Shown here: positions 28,944-38,670 of the stretch, one piece after another
Position numbering within the stretch: the stretch's first letter is position 1
Layout: every line of letters begins with the position of its first letter
DNA from: Cytophagales bacterium
GTDB lineage: Bacteria > Bacteroidota > Bacteroidia > Cytophagales > Bernardetiaceae
Reading direction: 5' to 3'
DNA length: 64,000 bases
Assembly: GCA_013299045.1 (NCBI GenBank)
Contig: JAAFJX010000011.1
Coordinates: 62,001-126,000 of the forward strand
Notes under the pieces: generated by a model
What the model was told of the DNA's origin: nothing
Databases searched by the model: none
What the model saw: only the letters and a program-made list of their open reading frames with translations
Translations under genes and position numbers: made by a program

Positions 28944-28989
28944 TGGACTTGTTCGGTTGTGGATTAATTGTGGCTACCGAACAAGTCCA
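28944..28989. terminator. Shared terminator-like inverted repeat between convergent genes
   Basis: A perfect 13-bp stem TGGACTTGTTCGG / CCGAACAAGTCCA with a 20-base loop lies between the end of the giant surface protein and the end of nspC. No long T run follows directly, so its strength is uncertain. Confidence 0.65.
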
Positions 28990-29009
28990 TAGTTTGATTC
29001 TAAACTTTT

Positions 29010-30173
29010 TTATGACAATCTATTTTTGTAATTTTGATAGCCAAAGCTCTTGATTAATTCAAACGCGCCGTTTGGTCTTATAATACCGATTGAGGGCAGA
29101 TTTACACCATTGAAAGTGGTTGTTTTAACCATTGTGTAGTGTATCATATCTTCAAAAATAATCCGTTGCCCAACTTGCAAGGGTTCAGGAAAAGCATAAT
29201 CGCCCATCTGGTCGCCAGCAAGGCAACTCATGCCACCCATTCTATAAACAAAGGCATCATTTTCGTTAGGGTCGGCAGCCCCCCTTATGCGTGGCTTGTA
29301 GGGCATTTCTAAACAATCAGGCATATGGGCAGTAAATGACACATTCAAAACGGCTACTTTGATACCTTTACTATCTAGGATATCCAGAACTCTAGCTGCC
29401 AAAAAGCCTGTTTGCCATCCAATAGCTTCGCCTGGCTCTAAAAACACCTCTATTTCATACGTTTCTCGTATGTGCTTGATGAGGCGTATGAGACGCTCTA
29501 CATCATAGTCGGCACGTGTAATATGATGGCCGCCACCCATATTGAGCCATTTTGCTTGATGTAGCAAGTGCCCAAATTTTTGTTCTACGTGTTGCAGAGT
29601 TCGTTCAAGGGTGTCAGAATTGTTTTCACAAAGTGTATGAAAGTGTAGGCCTTCAATCCCATCGGGCAATTTGTCTCCAATTTTATCAACAGTTGTACCT
29701 AGCCGTGTGCCTGGTATGCAAGGATTATAGAGGTCTGTTTCTACTTCAGAATATTCTGGATTGATACGAATAGCACAGGATATTTTTTTGTTATTCTGTT
29801 CGTGATAATTTTCAATTTGGGGTTTAAAAAGTTCCCACTGCGTGAGCGTATTGAAGGTTATATGGTCGCAGCAGTGCATAAGGTCTTTAAAATCCTCGGG
29901 ATTATAAGCAGGTGCGCACAAATGCACTTCGCCACCAAATTCTTCTTGACCCAAGAGGGCTTCGTTGAGCGAACTGGCCGTGCTACCTGGCAGATACTCA
30001 CGAACAATAGCAAAGGTGCTGAACATAGCAAAACCTTTAAGCGCACAAATAATTTTGCCGCCGCTTTGAGCCTGTACGTAGCGCATCAACTCTAAATTTT
30101 TGCGCAATAAGCTCTCTTCAAGCACGTAGCAGGCGGGTGGTATGGCCTTAAAGGCATCATGGTGGACTGTCAT
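29010..30173 (-). CDS. nspC: Carboxynorspermidine/carboxyspermidine decarboxylase
   Basis: The 387-aa enzyme belongs to the alanine-racemase-fold PLP decarboxylases. The PLP lysine is K46 in CALKGFA. Further marks are the GIEGLHFHTLCENN segment, the phosphate-binding LNMGGGHHIT, LEPGEAIGWQTGFLAA and the active-site Cys in CLAGDQMG near the C-terminus. NspC decarboxylates carboxynorspermidine or carboxyspermidine, the last step of the alternative spermidine pathway common in Bacteroidota. The carboxyspermidine dehydrogenase that normally precedes it is not in this window. The ATG at 30173 is clear, and the length is normal for the family. Confidence 0.95.
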   Translation of the reverse strand: MTVHHDAFKAIPPACYVLEESLLRKNLELMRYVQAQSGGKIICALKGFAMFSTFAIVREYLPGSTASSLNEALLGQEEFGGEVHLCAPAYNPEDFKDLMHCCDHITFNTLTQWELFKPQIENYHEQNNKKISCAIRINPEYSEVETDLYNPCIPGTRLGTTVDKIGDKLPDGIEGLHFHTLCENNSDTLERTLQHVEQKFGHLLHQAKWLNMGGGHHITRADYDVERLIRLIKHIRETYEIEVFLEPGEAIGWQTGFLAARVLDILDSKGIKVAVLNVSFTAHMPDCLEMPYKPRIRGAADPNENDAFVYRMGGMSCLAGDQMGDYAFPEPLQVGQRIIFEDMIHYTMVKTTTFNGVNLPSIGIIRPNGAFELIKSFGYQNYKNRLS

Positions 30174-30358
30174 AGACGTAGAGGGTTTTGGTCATTAAGA
30201 ATTGCCGCAAAATTGCAAAAAAAGTAAAGAACTTTGCAGTACAAGCGAATGAATTAAATGTAAAAATTGCTCTACAGCAAGGGGTGTATCTAAATTATTG
30301 GGCAGCATTTGTTTTCTTAGAAATAAATTGACTTTATTGCCTCTCAAACACAAAGAAA

Positions 30359-32176
30359 ATGAACCCAAAAGTAGAATCATGGGGCTCACGCATAGGGCTG
30401 GTGCTGGCGGTGGCTGGCAATGCAGTGGGGCTGGGCAATTTTTTGCGCTTTCCGATACAAGCCATACAAAACGGCGGGGGGGCTTTTATAATTCCTTACG
30501 TCTTGTGTTTTTTGGTTATGGGTGTGCCGCTTTTGCTTATAGAGTGGGCAATGGGGCGTTATGGCGGACGGCATGGCATTCATGCCACCCCTTTCATGCT
30601 AGACAAAATGGGCAAGATGCGCATTTTGAAATATCTGGGAGTTTTTAGTATTTCTACCAATATTATTGTAGCAGCCTACTATTGCTACATTGAATCTTGG
30701 ACGCTTGCATATACTTACTACTCGCTTATAGGTACGTTTGAGGGTATGAGCCAAACAGATGTTGTCAGTTTTTTTGAGCGTTATTTAGTTTTTGGTGGGA
30801 CTTCTACAGGTATTCCTTATGAAAATTTAGTCTTTTATCTTATTTGCTTGGTGCTAAACATTTACGTATTGTCATTGGGCTTGAGTAAAGGCATAGAGCG
30901 CATAGGACTCGTAGGAATGCCCATGTTGTTGTTTTTTTCTCTTATCTTAGCCATACGCGGCCTCACGTTAGGTGAAAGCGGCAGCCCGGCTGGTTGCACA
31001 GACTGCAACGCCATGCTGGGCATCAATTACCTGTGGCAGCCTCAGTATGATAGTTTGCTAAATCCTAAAGTTTGGCTAGCTGCAGCAGGGCAGGTCTTTT
31101 TTACACTAGCCGTTGGCATGGGCACTATACAATGCTATTCTGCTTACCTGAAGGCCAAAGACGATGTGGCCTTGAATGCGCTAACGGCTGGCTTTACGAA
31201 TGAATTTGTGGAGGTTGTGCTGGGTGCTTGGATTGTCATACCCATTGCAGCGGGCTATTTAGGCCTTGAATGGCTCAAGGAAAATGCTGGTTTTGCTATG
31301 GCCTTTCAGACCATGCCCTTTTTGTTTGAACAGTGGGGACGCTTTTTTGGGGCTTTGAGTGGTATGATGTGGTTTGGTTTATTGTTTTTTGCAGGCATAA
31401 CCTCCTCCTTGGCTATGGGACTGCCCTGGGTCAATTTTCTAATCGATGAATTTAAGGTAACGCGGCGGAAAGCAGCGCTTTATTTGGGCATCTTGGTGCT
31501 TTTGGTAGGCTTACCATCTCTGGTTTTTTATAGCAATGGCTTTTTGGACGAATACGACTACTGGGCGGGTACAGTTTCTTTGGTCTTTTTTGCACTAGTA
31601 GAATGCCTTGTTTTTGTTTATTTGTTTGGTATGGAAAAAGGCTGGCAAGAGATTAATGCGGGCGCGGATATTCGACTACCTTCTATCCTAAAACCCATCA
31701 TTAAGTACGTAACGCCTATTTTTCTAGCGGGTGTTATGTTTGGGTCTTTATTTACGCCCAAAGACAACGACTGGCTAGGCGCATTGCAGAACGGCTGGGA
31801 ATTTGACGCGCAAAGTATTTTTGGCAAGCTCATTAATGCTGACATTGTTCATAATCGCAGTTATTACAGCCATGAATTTTTGGCTGAAGAAAGCGGATTT
31901 ATCAAGCGCATTAACGAACAAAAGGATTGGCTGGAGATAGTTACTGAAAATACCAGCAAAACACGCACATACAGGCTGGAGCAACCTGCTTCTTATTCTA
32001 TTCAAGTTGGCCAAAAGATAAAATCGGGGCAAGTTTTGGCAAAAGGCAGTTTCTGGAACAATATCTTTTATCGTGATGCTGCCAAAGGACTTGTTTTGTT
32101 AATGTTTGCCTTGGTGGCTATCTTGGTATGGAAAGCGAGCCAAAAAAGAAAGAAAAATAGTCAAAAAAACTCATAG
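30359..32176 (+). CDS. Sodium-dependent neurotransmitter-symporter family transporter (NSS/SNF)
   Basis: The 605-aa protein has about 12 TM helices. The TM1 signature is WGSRIGLVLAVAGNAVGLGNFLRFP, and its unwound centre and the following NGGGAFIIPY form the Na+ and substrate sites in LeuT-type transporters. It should import amino acids or related amines with Na+. Bacterial NSS proteins are usually 450-510 aa. This one has about 100 extra residues between the last two membrane segments, including a soluble stretch with EQPASYSIQVGQKIKSGQVL, before a final TM (GLVLLMFALVAILVW) and a basic tail. That stretch looks like half of a biotinyl/lipoyl-type hammerhead without the modified lysine. The ATG at 30359 begins just before TM1. 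Confidence 0.9.
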   Translation: MNPKVESWGSRIGLVLAVAGNAVGLGNFLRFPIQAIQNGGGAFIIPYVLCFLVMGVPLLLIEWAMGRYGGRHGIHATPFMLDKMGKMRILKYLGVFSISTNIIVAAYYCYIESWTLAYTYYSLIGTFEGMSQTDVVSFFERYLVFGGTSTGIPYENLVFYLICLVLNIYVLSLGLSKGIERIGLVGMPMLLFFSLILAIRGLTLGESGSPAGCTDCNAMLGINYLWQPQYDSLLNPKVWLAAAGQVFFTLAVGMGTIQCYSAYLKAKDDVALNALTAGFTNEFVEVVLGAWIVIPIAAGYLGLEWLKENAGFAMAFQTMPFLFEQWGRFFGALSGMMWFGLLFFAGITSSLAMGLPWVNFLIDEFKVTRRKAALYLGILVLLVGLPSLVFYSNGFLDEYDYWAGTVSLVFFALVECLVFVYLFGMEKGWQEINAGADIRLPSILKPIIKYVTPIFLAGVMFGSLFTPKDNDWLGALQNGWEFDAQSIFGKLINADIVHNRSYYSHEFLAEESGFIKRINEQKDWLEIVTENTSKTRTYRLEQPASYSIQVGQKIKSGQVLAKGSFWNNIFYRDAAKGLVLLMFALVAILVWKASQKRKKNSQKNS

Positions 32177-32363
32177 CGAAGTTCCAATTATAAAATTAAT
32201 AAAAACAAAGCCTTCGTATTTTCGTTCAATAAGTAAACATAAGTGGCGCTATAGCTCTTGGTTCTTGCCGTGAAACAAAATGCTGTATTCTACCGTCATG
32301 TAAGGCGTAGAAATACGTATCATACAAAGAATTTACAAATGACTCTTAACTCAGAATTGCAAA

Positions 32364-33734
32364 ATGAACAAGTTTAAATCTTTTTTGATACCGCAATGGC
32401 TCAAAGACTTCGATAAGCAACTGTTGCTACATTTTCCGCTCTTGTGGGCTTCTAGAATACATTTTGCGGCCTATTTTTTGTTTTTTTATACGCTTTTTGG
32501 CGTTGGTATAGTAGCGCTAGCCCCCGTTGAAGCGAGCCATGTGCCAGACACTTACGCCGTAACAATAGCTATATTTTTCTTCGCTTTGGGTGGCTTCTTA
32601 TACTGGCTATATGCCCAGAACAAGCACATTAGCGAATATGGTTTTGGCAAACAACATCAATTCGTGTCTTTAGGGCAAGTTGGTCTTTTTGTTGTATCCT
32701 CTCTGCTCTTCTTACTCCCTTTTCTGTTTGTTCATCTTACTAGTAAAGCGCGCATACGTGCAGCAGTAAGCCGTGAAGAACTCCTGGCAGACATTAAAGC
32801 GCTTACTGAAGCAGATGCGTTTTCGGGCGAAAATTTAGAAAAACTCAATGCCTATAAACTCCCTTTGGCACAAGTGGCAGACTCGGTCAATAGGGCTGAC
32901 GGCGACGAACGATATAACTATGCACATCTGCGCTATAACTTTTATAAGCCCTTTGATTTGAGCAATGACTACAAACAAACTTTGCACCCTTACAAGAACA
33001 ACTACTTAGAATACAAGAGCATAGAGGAGGTTTTGAGGCTGCCCAAAGCAGAACAGATACGCATTATTGATGCTTTTATAAAAACCATGCGCAAATATCA
33101 ACACACGAGCGTGTACATGGGTGAAGAATGGCCAAGTGCCCAAACAGTTTATTTGGCTGCAATAGGCGATATTGAAACACCACCAGACTGGACTGGCACG
33201 CACAGCCAAATGGCCAAAGACAACATAGACCGAATATGGGACGCTCACCAAAGTTTATTCGCGGACATAGAACCTCTTTGGATGGCTTTCTGCTTCTTTT
33301 TGGCTGCTTGTTATGCGTTTGGTTTGTTTCTTTTTGCTTTTCGCCTGCTCAAATGGAAAATATTTATGGCTTCGGTCGTGATATCCTGCTCTGCGTTGTT
33401 CTTTTCTACCAGTTTAGGTTATAGTATGGGTAGCGGAAGTGACGGAAGCGGAGTTTTGCTTATGAGTGTATTGGCCTTGATTGGTTTAGGCGTTTTAGGC
33501 TTTTTGTTTATGCGCGTTTATCCCAAAACAGCCCTTGCGGCTTTGGCTGCTTTCAATTTTTGGTCTTTTATTTGGCCTATAGCCTGCCTAATGTACGTTG
33601 ACCCAGACATCGCAACGCTCGAGACAAGTGCTGTGATGGCCACTCTGCCGCTTATCATTATTGTACTTCACATCTTCATTGTCTTACGGAACTCCTACAA
33701 GTATATTTGTGCAGGACTCGCTAACCCAAGCTAG
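32364..33734 (+). CDS. Multi-pass membrane protein of unknown function
   Basis: I do not recognise this 456-aa family. It has three N-terminal TM helices (residues about 33-53, 66-86 and 102-124). A soluble domain of about 170 residues (125-300) is rich in charged and aromatic residues (RYNYAHLRYNFYKPF; KYQHTSVYMGEEWP). Five or so C-terminal TM helices follow, with a Gly/Ser-rich loop (LGYSMGSGSDGSG). This is the layout of ABC-2-like permeases or accessory membrane proteins, but no ATPase gene is adjacent. The gene lies alone between the NSS transporter and an FkbM methyltransferase on the same strand. Confidence 0.7.
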   Translation: MNKFKSFLIPQWLKDFDKQLLLHFPLLWASRIHFAAYFLFFYTLFGVGIVALAPVEASHVPDTYAVTIAIFFFALGGFLYWLYAQNKHISEYGFGKQHQFVSLGQVGLFVVSSLLFLLPFLFVHLTSKARIRAAVSREELLADIKALTEADAFSGENLEKLNAYKLPLAQVADSVNRADGDERYNYAHLRYNFYKPFDLSNDYKQTLHPYKNNYLEYKSIEEVLRLPKAEQIRIIDAFIKTMRKYQHTSVYMGEEWPSAQTVYLAAIGDIETPPDWTGTHSQMAKDNIDRIWDAHQSLFADIEPLWMAFCFFLAACYAFGLFLFAFRLLKWKIFMASVVISCSALFFSTSLGYSMGSGSDGSGVLLMSVLALIGLGVLGFLFMRVYPKTALAALAAFNFWSFIWPIACLMYVDPDIATLETSAVMATLPLIIIVLHIFIVLRNSYKYICAGLANPS

Positions 33735-33761
33735 AATTGTCTATTCTAAATTATTTTTTGA

Positions 33762-33769
33762 TACTTTTG
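33762..33769 (+). promoter_or_regulatory. -7 element for the FkbM methyltransferase gene
   Basis: TACTTTTG followed by GCGCC has the same ten-base context as the element before porZ. A TTG at 33737-33739 is 22 bases upstream, slightly wide for a -33 box. The leader to the ATG at 33832 is about 55 bases. Confidence 0.45.
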
Positions 33770-33831
33770 CGCCGTCAATACACATTGAGGGACAGCCTGG
33801 GGCTTCCGCAAAGAACTAAAACAATAAAAAG

Positions 33832-34644
33832 ATGATAGGCTTGGCAAAAAAAATGGTCAGCGGAGTACTGGGCGCAATGGCTGGCAAAAAAAAGTACCAA
33901 CACTTTTTTGAAAGTATGCTCAATCTTTCCTTACAGGGAATGAACATAGGACAAGGCGGCTCTACTGAAAACTCAGGTGAGCGCTTAGCTGCCGAGTATG
34001 TTTTAGCCAAGTTAGCCACCCATCATGAAAATTTTTGTCTTTTTGATGTAGGCGCAAATGCTGGGGACTACAGCCTTCTGCTGAGTGAGGTTTTTAAGAG
34101 CAAAGCCCAGATTTTTGCTTTTGAGCCTTCTTTAAAAACCTATCAGCGCTTTCTGCACAATACCCAAACACTAAAAAACGTCAAGGCACATCATTTTGGC
34201 TTTGGCAACGAAAATACCCGCATAACGCTTTTCAGCAATGCAGACGAATCAGGTTTGGCAAGCCTCTATGACCGTCGTTTAGACCATTTTAATATTGCTT
34301 TAAGCCAAAAAGAAGACATAGAACTCCGAACGCTTGACGGGTTTTGTACAGAGGAAGGAATTAGGCAGATTCATTTTCTGAAGCTGGACGTGGAAGGGCA
34401 TGAACTGAAAGTTCTTGAGGGCGCTAAGGAACTGCTGAAAACTGGCCGTATTCATTTCATTCAGTTTGAGTTTGGTGGCTGCAATATTGATTCGCGCACC
34501 TATCTACAGGATTTTTATTATCTGCTCAAAGACCAATATCAACTTTACCGCATTGTCAAGGACGGGATATATCCAATAACAGCCTACAATGAAGCCTACG
34601 AAGCTTTTAAAACCACCAATTATTTGGCTGAAAAGAAGAATTAA
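33832..34644 (+). CDS. FkbM family methyltransferase
   Basis: The 270-aa protein has a class I SAM-dependent methyltransferase fold: motif I FDVGANAGDYSLLL, post-I IFAFEPSLKTYQRF, then the FkbM signature FLKLDVEGHELKVLEGA (residues about 185-200) and IQFEFGG. FkbM-type enzymes O-methylate hydroxyl groups of sugars, polyketides or lipids; many in Bacteroidota modify surface glycans. The substrate cannot be read here. The gene converges on the cNMP-binding gene with only 5 bases between the stop codons and no visible terminator. Confidence 0.88.
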   Translation: MIGLAKKMVSGVLGAMAGKKKYQHFFESMLNLSLQGMNIGQGGSTENSGERLAAEYVLAKLATHHENFCLFDVGANAGDYSLLLSEVFKSKAQIFAFEPSLKTYQRFLHNTQTLKNVKAHHFGFGNENTRITLFSNADESGLASLYDRRLDHFNIALSQKEDIELRTLDGFCTEEGIRQIHFLKLDVEGHELKVLEGAKELLKTGRIHFIQFEFGGCNIDSRTYLQDFYYLLKDQYQLYRIVKDGIYPITAYNEAYEAFKTTNYLAEKKN

Positions 34645-34649
34645 AATGC

Positions 34650-36062
34650 TTAGATTAAGGTTAGCTTCTGGTCTACTTCCATAGCCATGGCTTCCTGGCG
34701 CAGTTCGTCTTTAAGTTGTTTGATATAATCTACCACTTCATCAAGGTATTTATTCAGGTCGGCCTGTGTTACAAAGGTATTGACGATGAAGACTGTTTCG
34801 CCCACTAGCCCCATCTCATCGCTGTTCCAAACGCCCTGTGCTTGTTTACTTGTGGCACCTCCAAAACGTTGCGCCAAAAATTTGAGAGTGCGCTCTACCA
34901 CCTCCGAAGTGTCTAAGATTTGGTCTACATCAACTGTTGTAGGAATAAAAACGCTGATTTGGTGTGTGCGGTCAAGCCGGTCGGTAAGCACATTCACCAC
35001 GTCCATAAAAGCCTTTGGTACAACATTTTCAGGGTTCTTAAAATCAGGAAGTTTGGGCAAATCTTTCAAATAAGGCAGCTCCATATCATAAGCAAAGTCA
35101 ATTTTAATCTTTTGATACTCCGCTTTGCTACGGTTTACAAGAGTAAAGGTCGTTGTTTCGTATGGCCTTATGTATTTACGCAACTGCTTCTGAGCTGCGT
35201 CTATATCTTTCCAAATATCTTTGGACGGGGGCGTTAGCAGAATAATCTGATTCGCATAGTCAAGCATGGCAGCGATGTTGTCGTCCACATAGCGGCTGCT
35301 CTCAGATACATTTTCGTTAAGTGTGATGACAACATTTTCATACGTACTCATTAATTTATCCAGCATAATAGTTGTGCGGGCGTTGAGCTGTAGAGAGTCG
35401 TCTTCTTGGCTTACCAGAATATCAAAGCCCTTGGGGTGTTTAAAGTTCCTTGTTCTTTTGTCAAAAGCCATGTCGCTGAGTAACTGTTGCGCATTTGGGT
35501 ACTCGGTATAAACTGTAGGCTGCTGGTGCTGTGCATAGAGTTTTTCGGCCATAACAAGACCGAGGGTAGTAGCGCCCAAGCTACCAAAAGTATCAAATAT
35601 CAGCACCAAACGTGTTTTCTTATTGCCTCTTGCTACTCGGCGGTTAGACTCCAAGAGATAGCGACCCAACATTTTACAAAGCTCGATAGCCACAGACGGA
35701 AATTGGTGTAAAATATCCAAAAAATCATCGCGCTTGATAACAATCAAGTCCACATCGCTAAGCGCCTCCACGCTTGCCGAACGTGTTTGGTTTTCTAGTA
35801 TCCCCACCTCGCCAAAAGTATTGCCAGGCATTAAATAAGCCAAAATATGGTCTTGGTTCGTGGCACTGCGCCGCTTAACAGCCACTATACCGTTTGTAAT
35901 AAGATAAAGCGCATTACTAGGGTCGCCTTGATGCACGATGGCATCTTCAGCAAAAAATTGCCTAGTTTTCGTTTTTTGAGCAATTATTTTAAGAGCCTCT
36001 TCTTCCAAATGCTGAAACAGAACAGACTGCTTCAGTGCCCTGACGACAGTGGATAAACGCAT
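34650..36062 (-). CDS. Cyclic-nucleotide-binding protein with degenerate P-loop and uncharacterised C-terminal domain
   Basis: The 470-aa protein begins with a Crp-type cNMP domain (residues about 10-140). The binding cassette is intact: FGEVGILENQTRSASV (Glu85, Arg94). A MinD/CpsD-like domain (about 150-360) follows, in which the P-loop reads FDTFGSLGATTL instead of GKGGxGKTT, so ATP binding is doubtful. The last 105 residues are a separate domain: ISVFIPTTVDVDQ, RFGGATSKQAQGVW, GLVGETVFIVNTFV and a helical tail. The first two modules resemble the regulatory half of patatin/NTE-like proteins, but no lipase domain is present. The longest frame starts at a TTG (36164); the ATG at 36062 gives a typical cNMP start. 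Confidence 0.75.
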   Translation of the reverse strand: MRLSTVVRALKQSVLFQHLEEEALKIIAQKTKTRQFFAEDAIVHQGDPSNALYLITNGIVAVKRRSATNQDHILAYLMPGNTFGEVGILENQTRSASVEALSDVDLIVIKRDDFLDILHQFPSVAIELCKMLGRYLLESNRRVARGNKKTRLVLIFDTFGSLGATTLGLVMAEKLYAQHQQPTVYTEYPNAQQLLSDMAFDKRTRNFKHPKGFDILVSQEDDSLQLNARTTIMLDKLMSTYENVVITLNENVSESSRYVDDNIAAMLDYANQIILLTPPSKDIWKDIDAAQKQLRKYIRPYETTTFTLVNRSKAEYQKIKIDFAYDMELPYLKDLPKLPDFKNPENVVPKAFMDVVNVLTDRLDRTHQISVFIPTTVDVDQILDTSEVVERTLKFLAQRFGGATSKQAQGVWNSDEMGLVGETVFIVNTFVTQADLNKYLDEVVDYIKQLKDELRQEAMAMEVDQKLTLI

Positions 36063-36293
36063 GAGTGAATGATTGATATAGTCTGCTAGGATAGTTATTC
36101 GTAGTAAGTAGTCCGGAGTATCACTTACAGGGTGCAAGGTTATATCAAATTTTGACTTTTGCAAAAGAGCGTGGTTTTATTCTCAAAGATTTATTGAGAA
36201 CCAGTTAATTTTTTTTGTAAAGCGCTAAAAGAATGTACTATAAAACCCCATTTTTGCTCATGATGAACACTTGGTAAATCCTAGAGTAACAAA

Positions 36294-36749
36294 TCATTCT
36301 AAGTCTAGCTCCAAACGATTGGCAATAAACTCTATACGCTCTTTTTCTGTATCAGATGTGCCCTCCGACGAGTCTGCAAAAACCTCCAATAACTCAACAA
36401 TATCTTCTTTATACTCAGGATTGTCAAACAAAACAGCTGCTAGCGTATCTAAAAAAGGGCTTTCCCAATGATTGAGCAAAGGAATAATCTTTTCAATCTC
36501 TTTGAGAAAAACTTGGGTATGAGAGCCGCGCAAGTCCTCGTTGGGGCTGTCTTCGTAGTGCGCTCTGGCCATAAACTCGGCCAAGTTTTCCACGTAAAAC
36601 CACTCATCATCGTCTATTTCACCATCTGCCATGACAACGAGCAGAGCAGGGAAAAATATGACAAAAGTGGAAAATTGGTTTTCGGGAAGTTGCGTGGCCG
36701 TTTCTGCCTTAAAACGCACATAAAGTTCAGATATTCGGGTGTGTTGCAT
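36294..36749 (-). CDS. Small acidic protein, possibly TerB-like
   Basis: The 151-aa soluble protein is strongly acidic and mostly helical. The central segment FPALLVVMADGEIDDDEWFYV resembles the metal-binding turn of TerB/DjlA-like domains (A-D-G-x-I-x-x-x-E). TerB-fold proteins are linked to tellurite resistance and membrane-associated stress complexes. Only this motif supports the call, so the family is tentative. It lies upstream of the cNMP-binding gene on the same strand with a gap of about 230 bases. Confidence 0.6.
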   Translation of the reverse strand: MQHTRISELYVRFKAETATQLPENQFSTFVIFFPALLVVMADGEIDDDEWFYVENLAEFMARAHYEDSPNEDLRGSHTQVFLKEIEKIIPLLNHWESPFLDTLAAVLFDNPEYKEDIVELLEVFADSSEGTSDTEKERIEFIANRLELDLE

Positions 36750-37047
36750 GAGTATTTTTGACTGAAAACTTAGGCTTACTCAGTTTATTTAGAAAGCCAA
36801 GCACAAAATCAATGCCTTAGAAGTATAATATGGATTAAAAAAAGAAATTAAGTCGCTAAACACTCAAAAATAAACGATAAAGATATTATCTGTAATAAAA
36901 AAAGATAGTTTTCAAAAGAACAAGGTGCTAGCCAAACCCTGCGTATTCTAATGATTACACGCTGTCATTTTACTTTTTTTGGGTATATGCTTGCTTTTAT
37001 GCAATTTAGTACGTATCATTCCCGCACAAAAATCACCAACAATTTTT

Positions 37048-38670
37048 ATGAAGCAAGTTTATCTTATTGCAAAAGGCCTTTTGGGGCTAGGCTTTTTACT
37101 TGGAGTCATCACTTTGGGCTGGGCGCAAGCTGGCTCCAAAAATCAAAGTTTAGACTGTGATGATGCGCAGTCCTTGTGTGGCTCTGTGGATATAACTTTT
37201 AAACCTCTGGGCAGAGGTAAAAACGATTTTGCTAACGGAAATAACAAAAAGGGTTGTTTGACTGTTGAAAATAACACCATCTGGTACGTTTTTGAGATTG
37301 AAACGCCGGGCACCCTGACGTTTGTTTTATCCCCCGATAAAGAAAACACCGACTATGATTTTTCGGTGTGGGGGCCGAACCCAGACTGCAACAATTTGGG
37401 CGAACCTATCCGTTGCAACTCATCGCAGCCATTTGGCGATACAGGGCTTTCTTTGGATTCAGATTTTATCACACAAGGGCCTGGGCCTGGTTCTGTTTGG
37501 TCTAAATATATGGACGTTCTGGCTGGTGAAAAATATATTATGGTTATTGACAACTTCTCAAAGAACACCTCATCATTCAAAATAAAATGGGGCGGCACAG
37601 CTATTCTTAAAGAAGAAGTGGAGGCTGCATTCACAAACGAAGTTACGTGCGACAAGCTGAGCACCAAAAATTTATCAAAAGGCTGCTATTTGGATAAGTT
37701 CACCTACCTCTGGACGCTTACAGACGCGAGCGGAGCAGTAATCATGAGCAGCACAGACCGCGAGCTGAACTATCGTCCTGCCGTTGTAGGCAATTTTTTA
37801 CTGACCCTTATCTGTACCTCGCCAACAGGCAAGGTTGTTCAAACAAGCCAAAATGTAACCCTTGAAGCACCGTTGTCTGCCAAGTTTGAGGCAAATCGCG
37901 CTTGCAAACACATCACTGCTCACAATAAGTCCTCTTTTTGTGGCAGCGTAGAGCCAGCCTACAAATGGGAACTCAAAAATGCCGTATCTGGCTCTTTGGT
38001 ACACACTACAGACAGCAAGGATTTTAGCTACGCTGTAACGCAGGAAGGCACTTTTTTGCTTTCGCTGGCTGCTCATGATGCTTTTGGCAAAACCTCTGTT
38101 CACACTGATACTTTTGTGGTGCATATCCCCAAACTGATGCTTATGAAAGATTCTCTGACCTGTTTTGAGGACGATAGCCTAGACTATCTCCATGCGCATA
38201 TCTTCAATGAACAGGCCAGTTATCCGTACAAATGGGCTTGGCATAATGAAAAAGGGGAAGTTTTGGCGAGCTCCAAAGAGTGCTTGATTACACAGGGCGG
38301 TGAATTTATGTTTTTGGTAGATGCGGAGGGCTGTAGAGATTCTGTCCGCTTGCGCATTACGCCTGCCTGCAAAGCCGAAGTGTGGATTCCTACGGCTTTC
38401 ACGCCTAATAATGACCAACTCAACGACGTTTTCCAGCTTTTTGGAAAGTACGGTATCAACTACGACTTTTGGGTTTATAACCAATGGGGCTTGTTGGTTT
38501 ATGCCAACAGTGGTGCGCATATTGAAGAGATGCAGTTCTGGAACGGCCTTATGAAAGGGCAAGGTGAAATTTGTCCTAGCGGTGAATACTCTTGGATTTT
38601 AAAATATTATAGCCCTGAATTGCCCTACAAGCCTATACAAAAACATGGCTCAGTGGCTTTGATTCGCTAA
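37048..38670 (+). CDS. Secreted PKD-type protein with T9SS type B sorting domain
   Basis: The 540-aa protein has a signal peptide (ending near GWAQAG). A lectin/PPC-like N-terminal domain follows (residues about 28-185; NTIWYVFEIETPGTLTFVL, DYDFSVWGPNPDC), typical of Bacteroidota surface proteins. Two or three PKD-like domains follow (about 190-440), then the gliding-motility-associated C-terminal domain (IPTAFTPNNDQLNDVFQLFG; VYNQWGLLVYA; CPSGEYSWILKYY). It should be exported by the T9SS and displayed or released. The frame is open back to a TTG at 36979, but the ATG at 37048 starts the signal peptide. Its TAA stop shares bases with the TAG stop of the convergent cysS gene. Confidence 0.87.
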   Translation: MKQVYLIAKGLLGLGFLLGVITLGWAQAGSKNQSLDCDDAQSLCGSVDITFKPLGRGKNDFANGNNKKGCLTVENNTIWYVFEIETPGTLTFVLSPDKENTDYDFSVWGPNPDCNNLGEPIRCNSSQPFGDTGLSLDSDFITQGPGPGSVWSKYMDVLAGEKYIMVIDNFSKNTSSFKIKWGGTAILKEEVEAAFTNEVTCDKLSTKNLSKGCYLDKFTYLWTLTDASGAVIMSSTDRELNYRPAVVGNFLLTLICTSPTGKVVQTSQNVTLEAPLSAKFEANRACKHITAHNKSSFCGSVEPAYKWELKNAVSGSLVHTTDSKDFSYAVTQEGTFLLSLAAHDAFGKTSVHTDTFVVHIPKLMLMKDSLTCFEDDSLDYLHAHIFNEQASYPYKWAWHNEKGEVLASSKECLITQGGEFMFLVDAEGCRDSVRLRITPACKAEVWIPTAFTPNNDQLNDVFQLFGKYGINYDFWVYNQWGLLVYANSGAHIEEMQFWNGLMKGQGEICPSGEYSWILKYYSPELPYKPIQKHGSVALIR

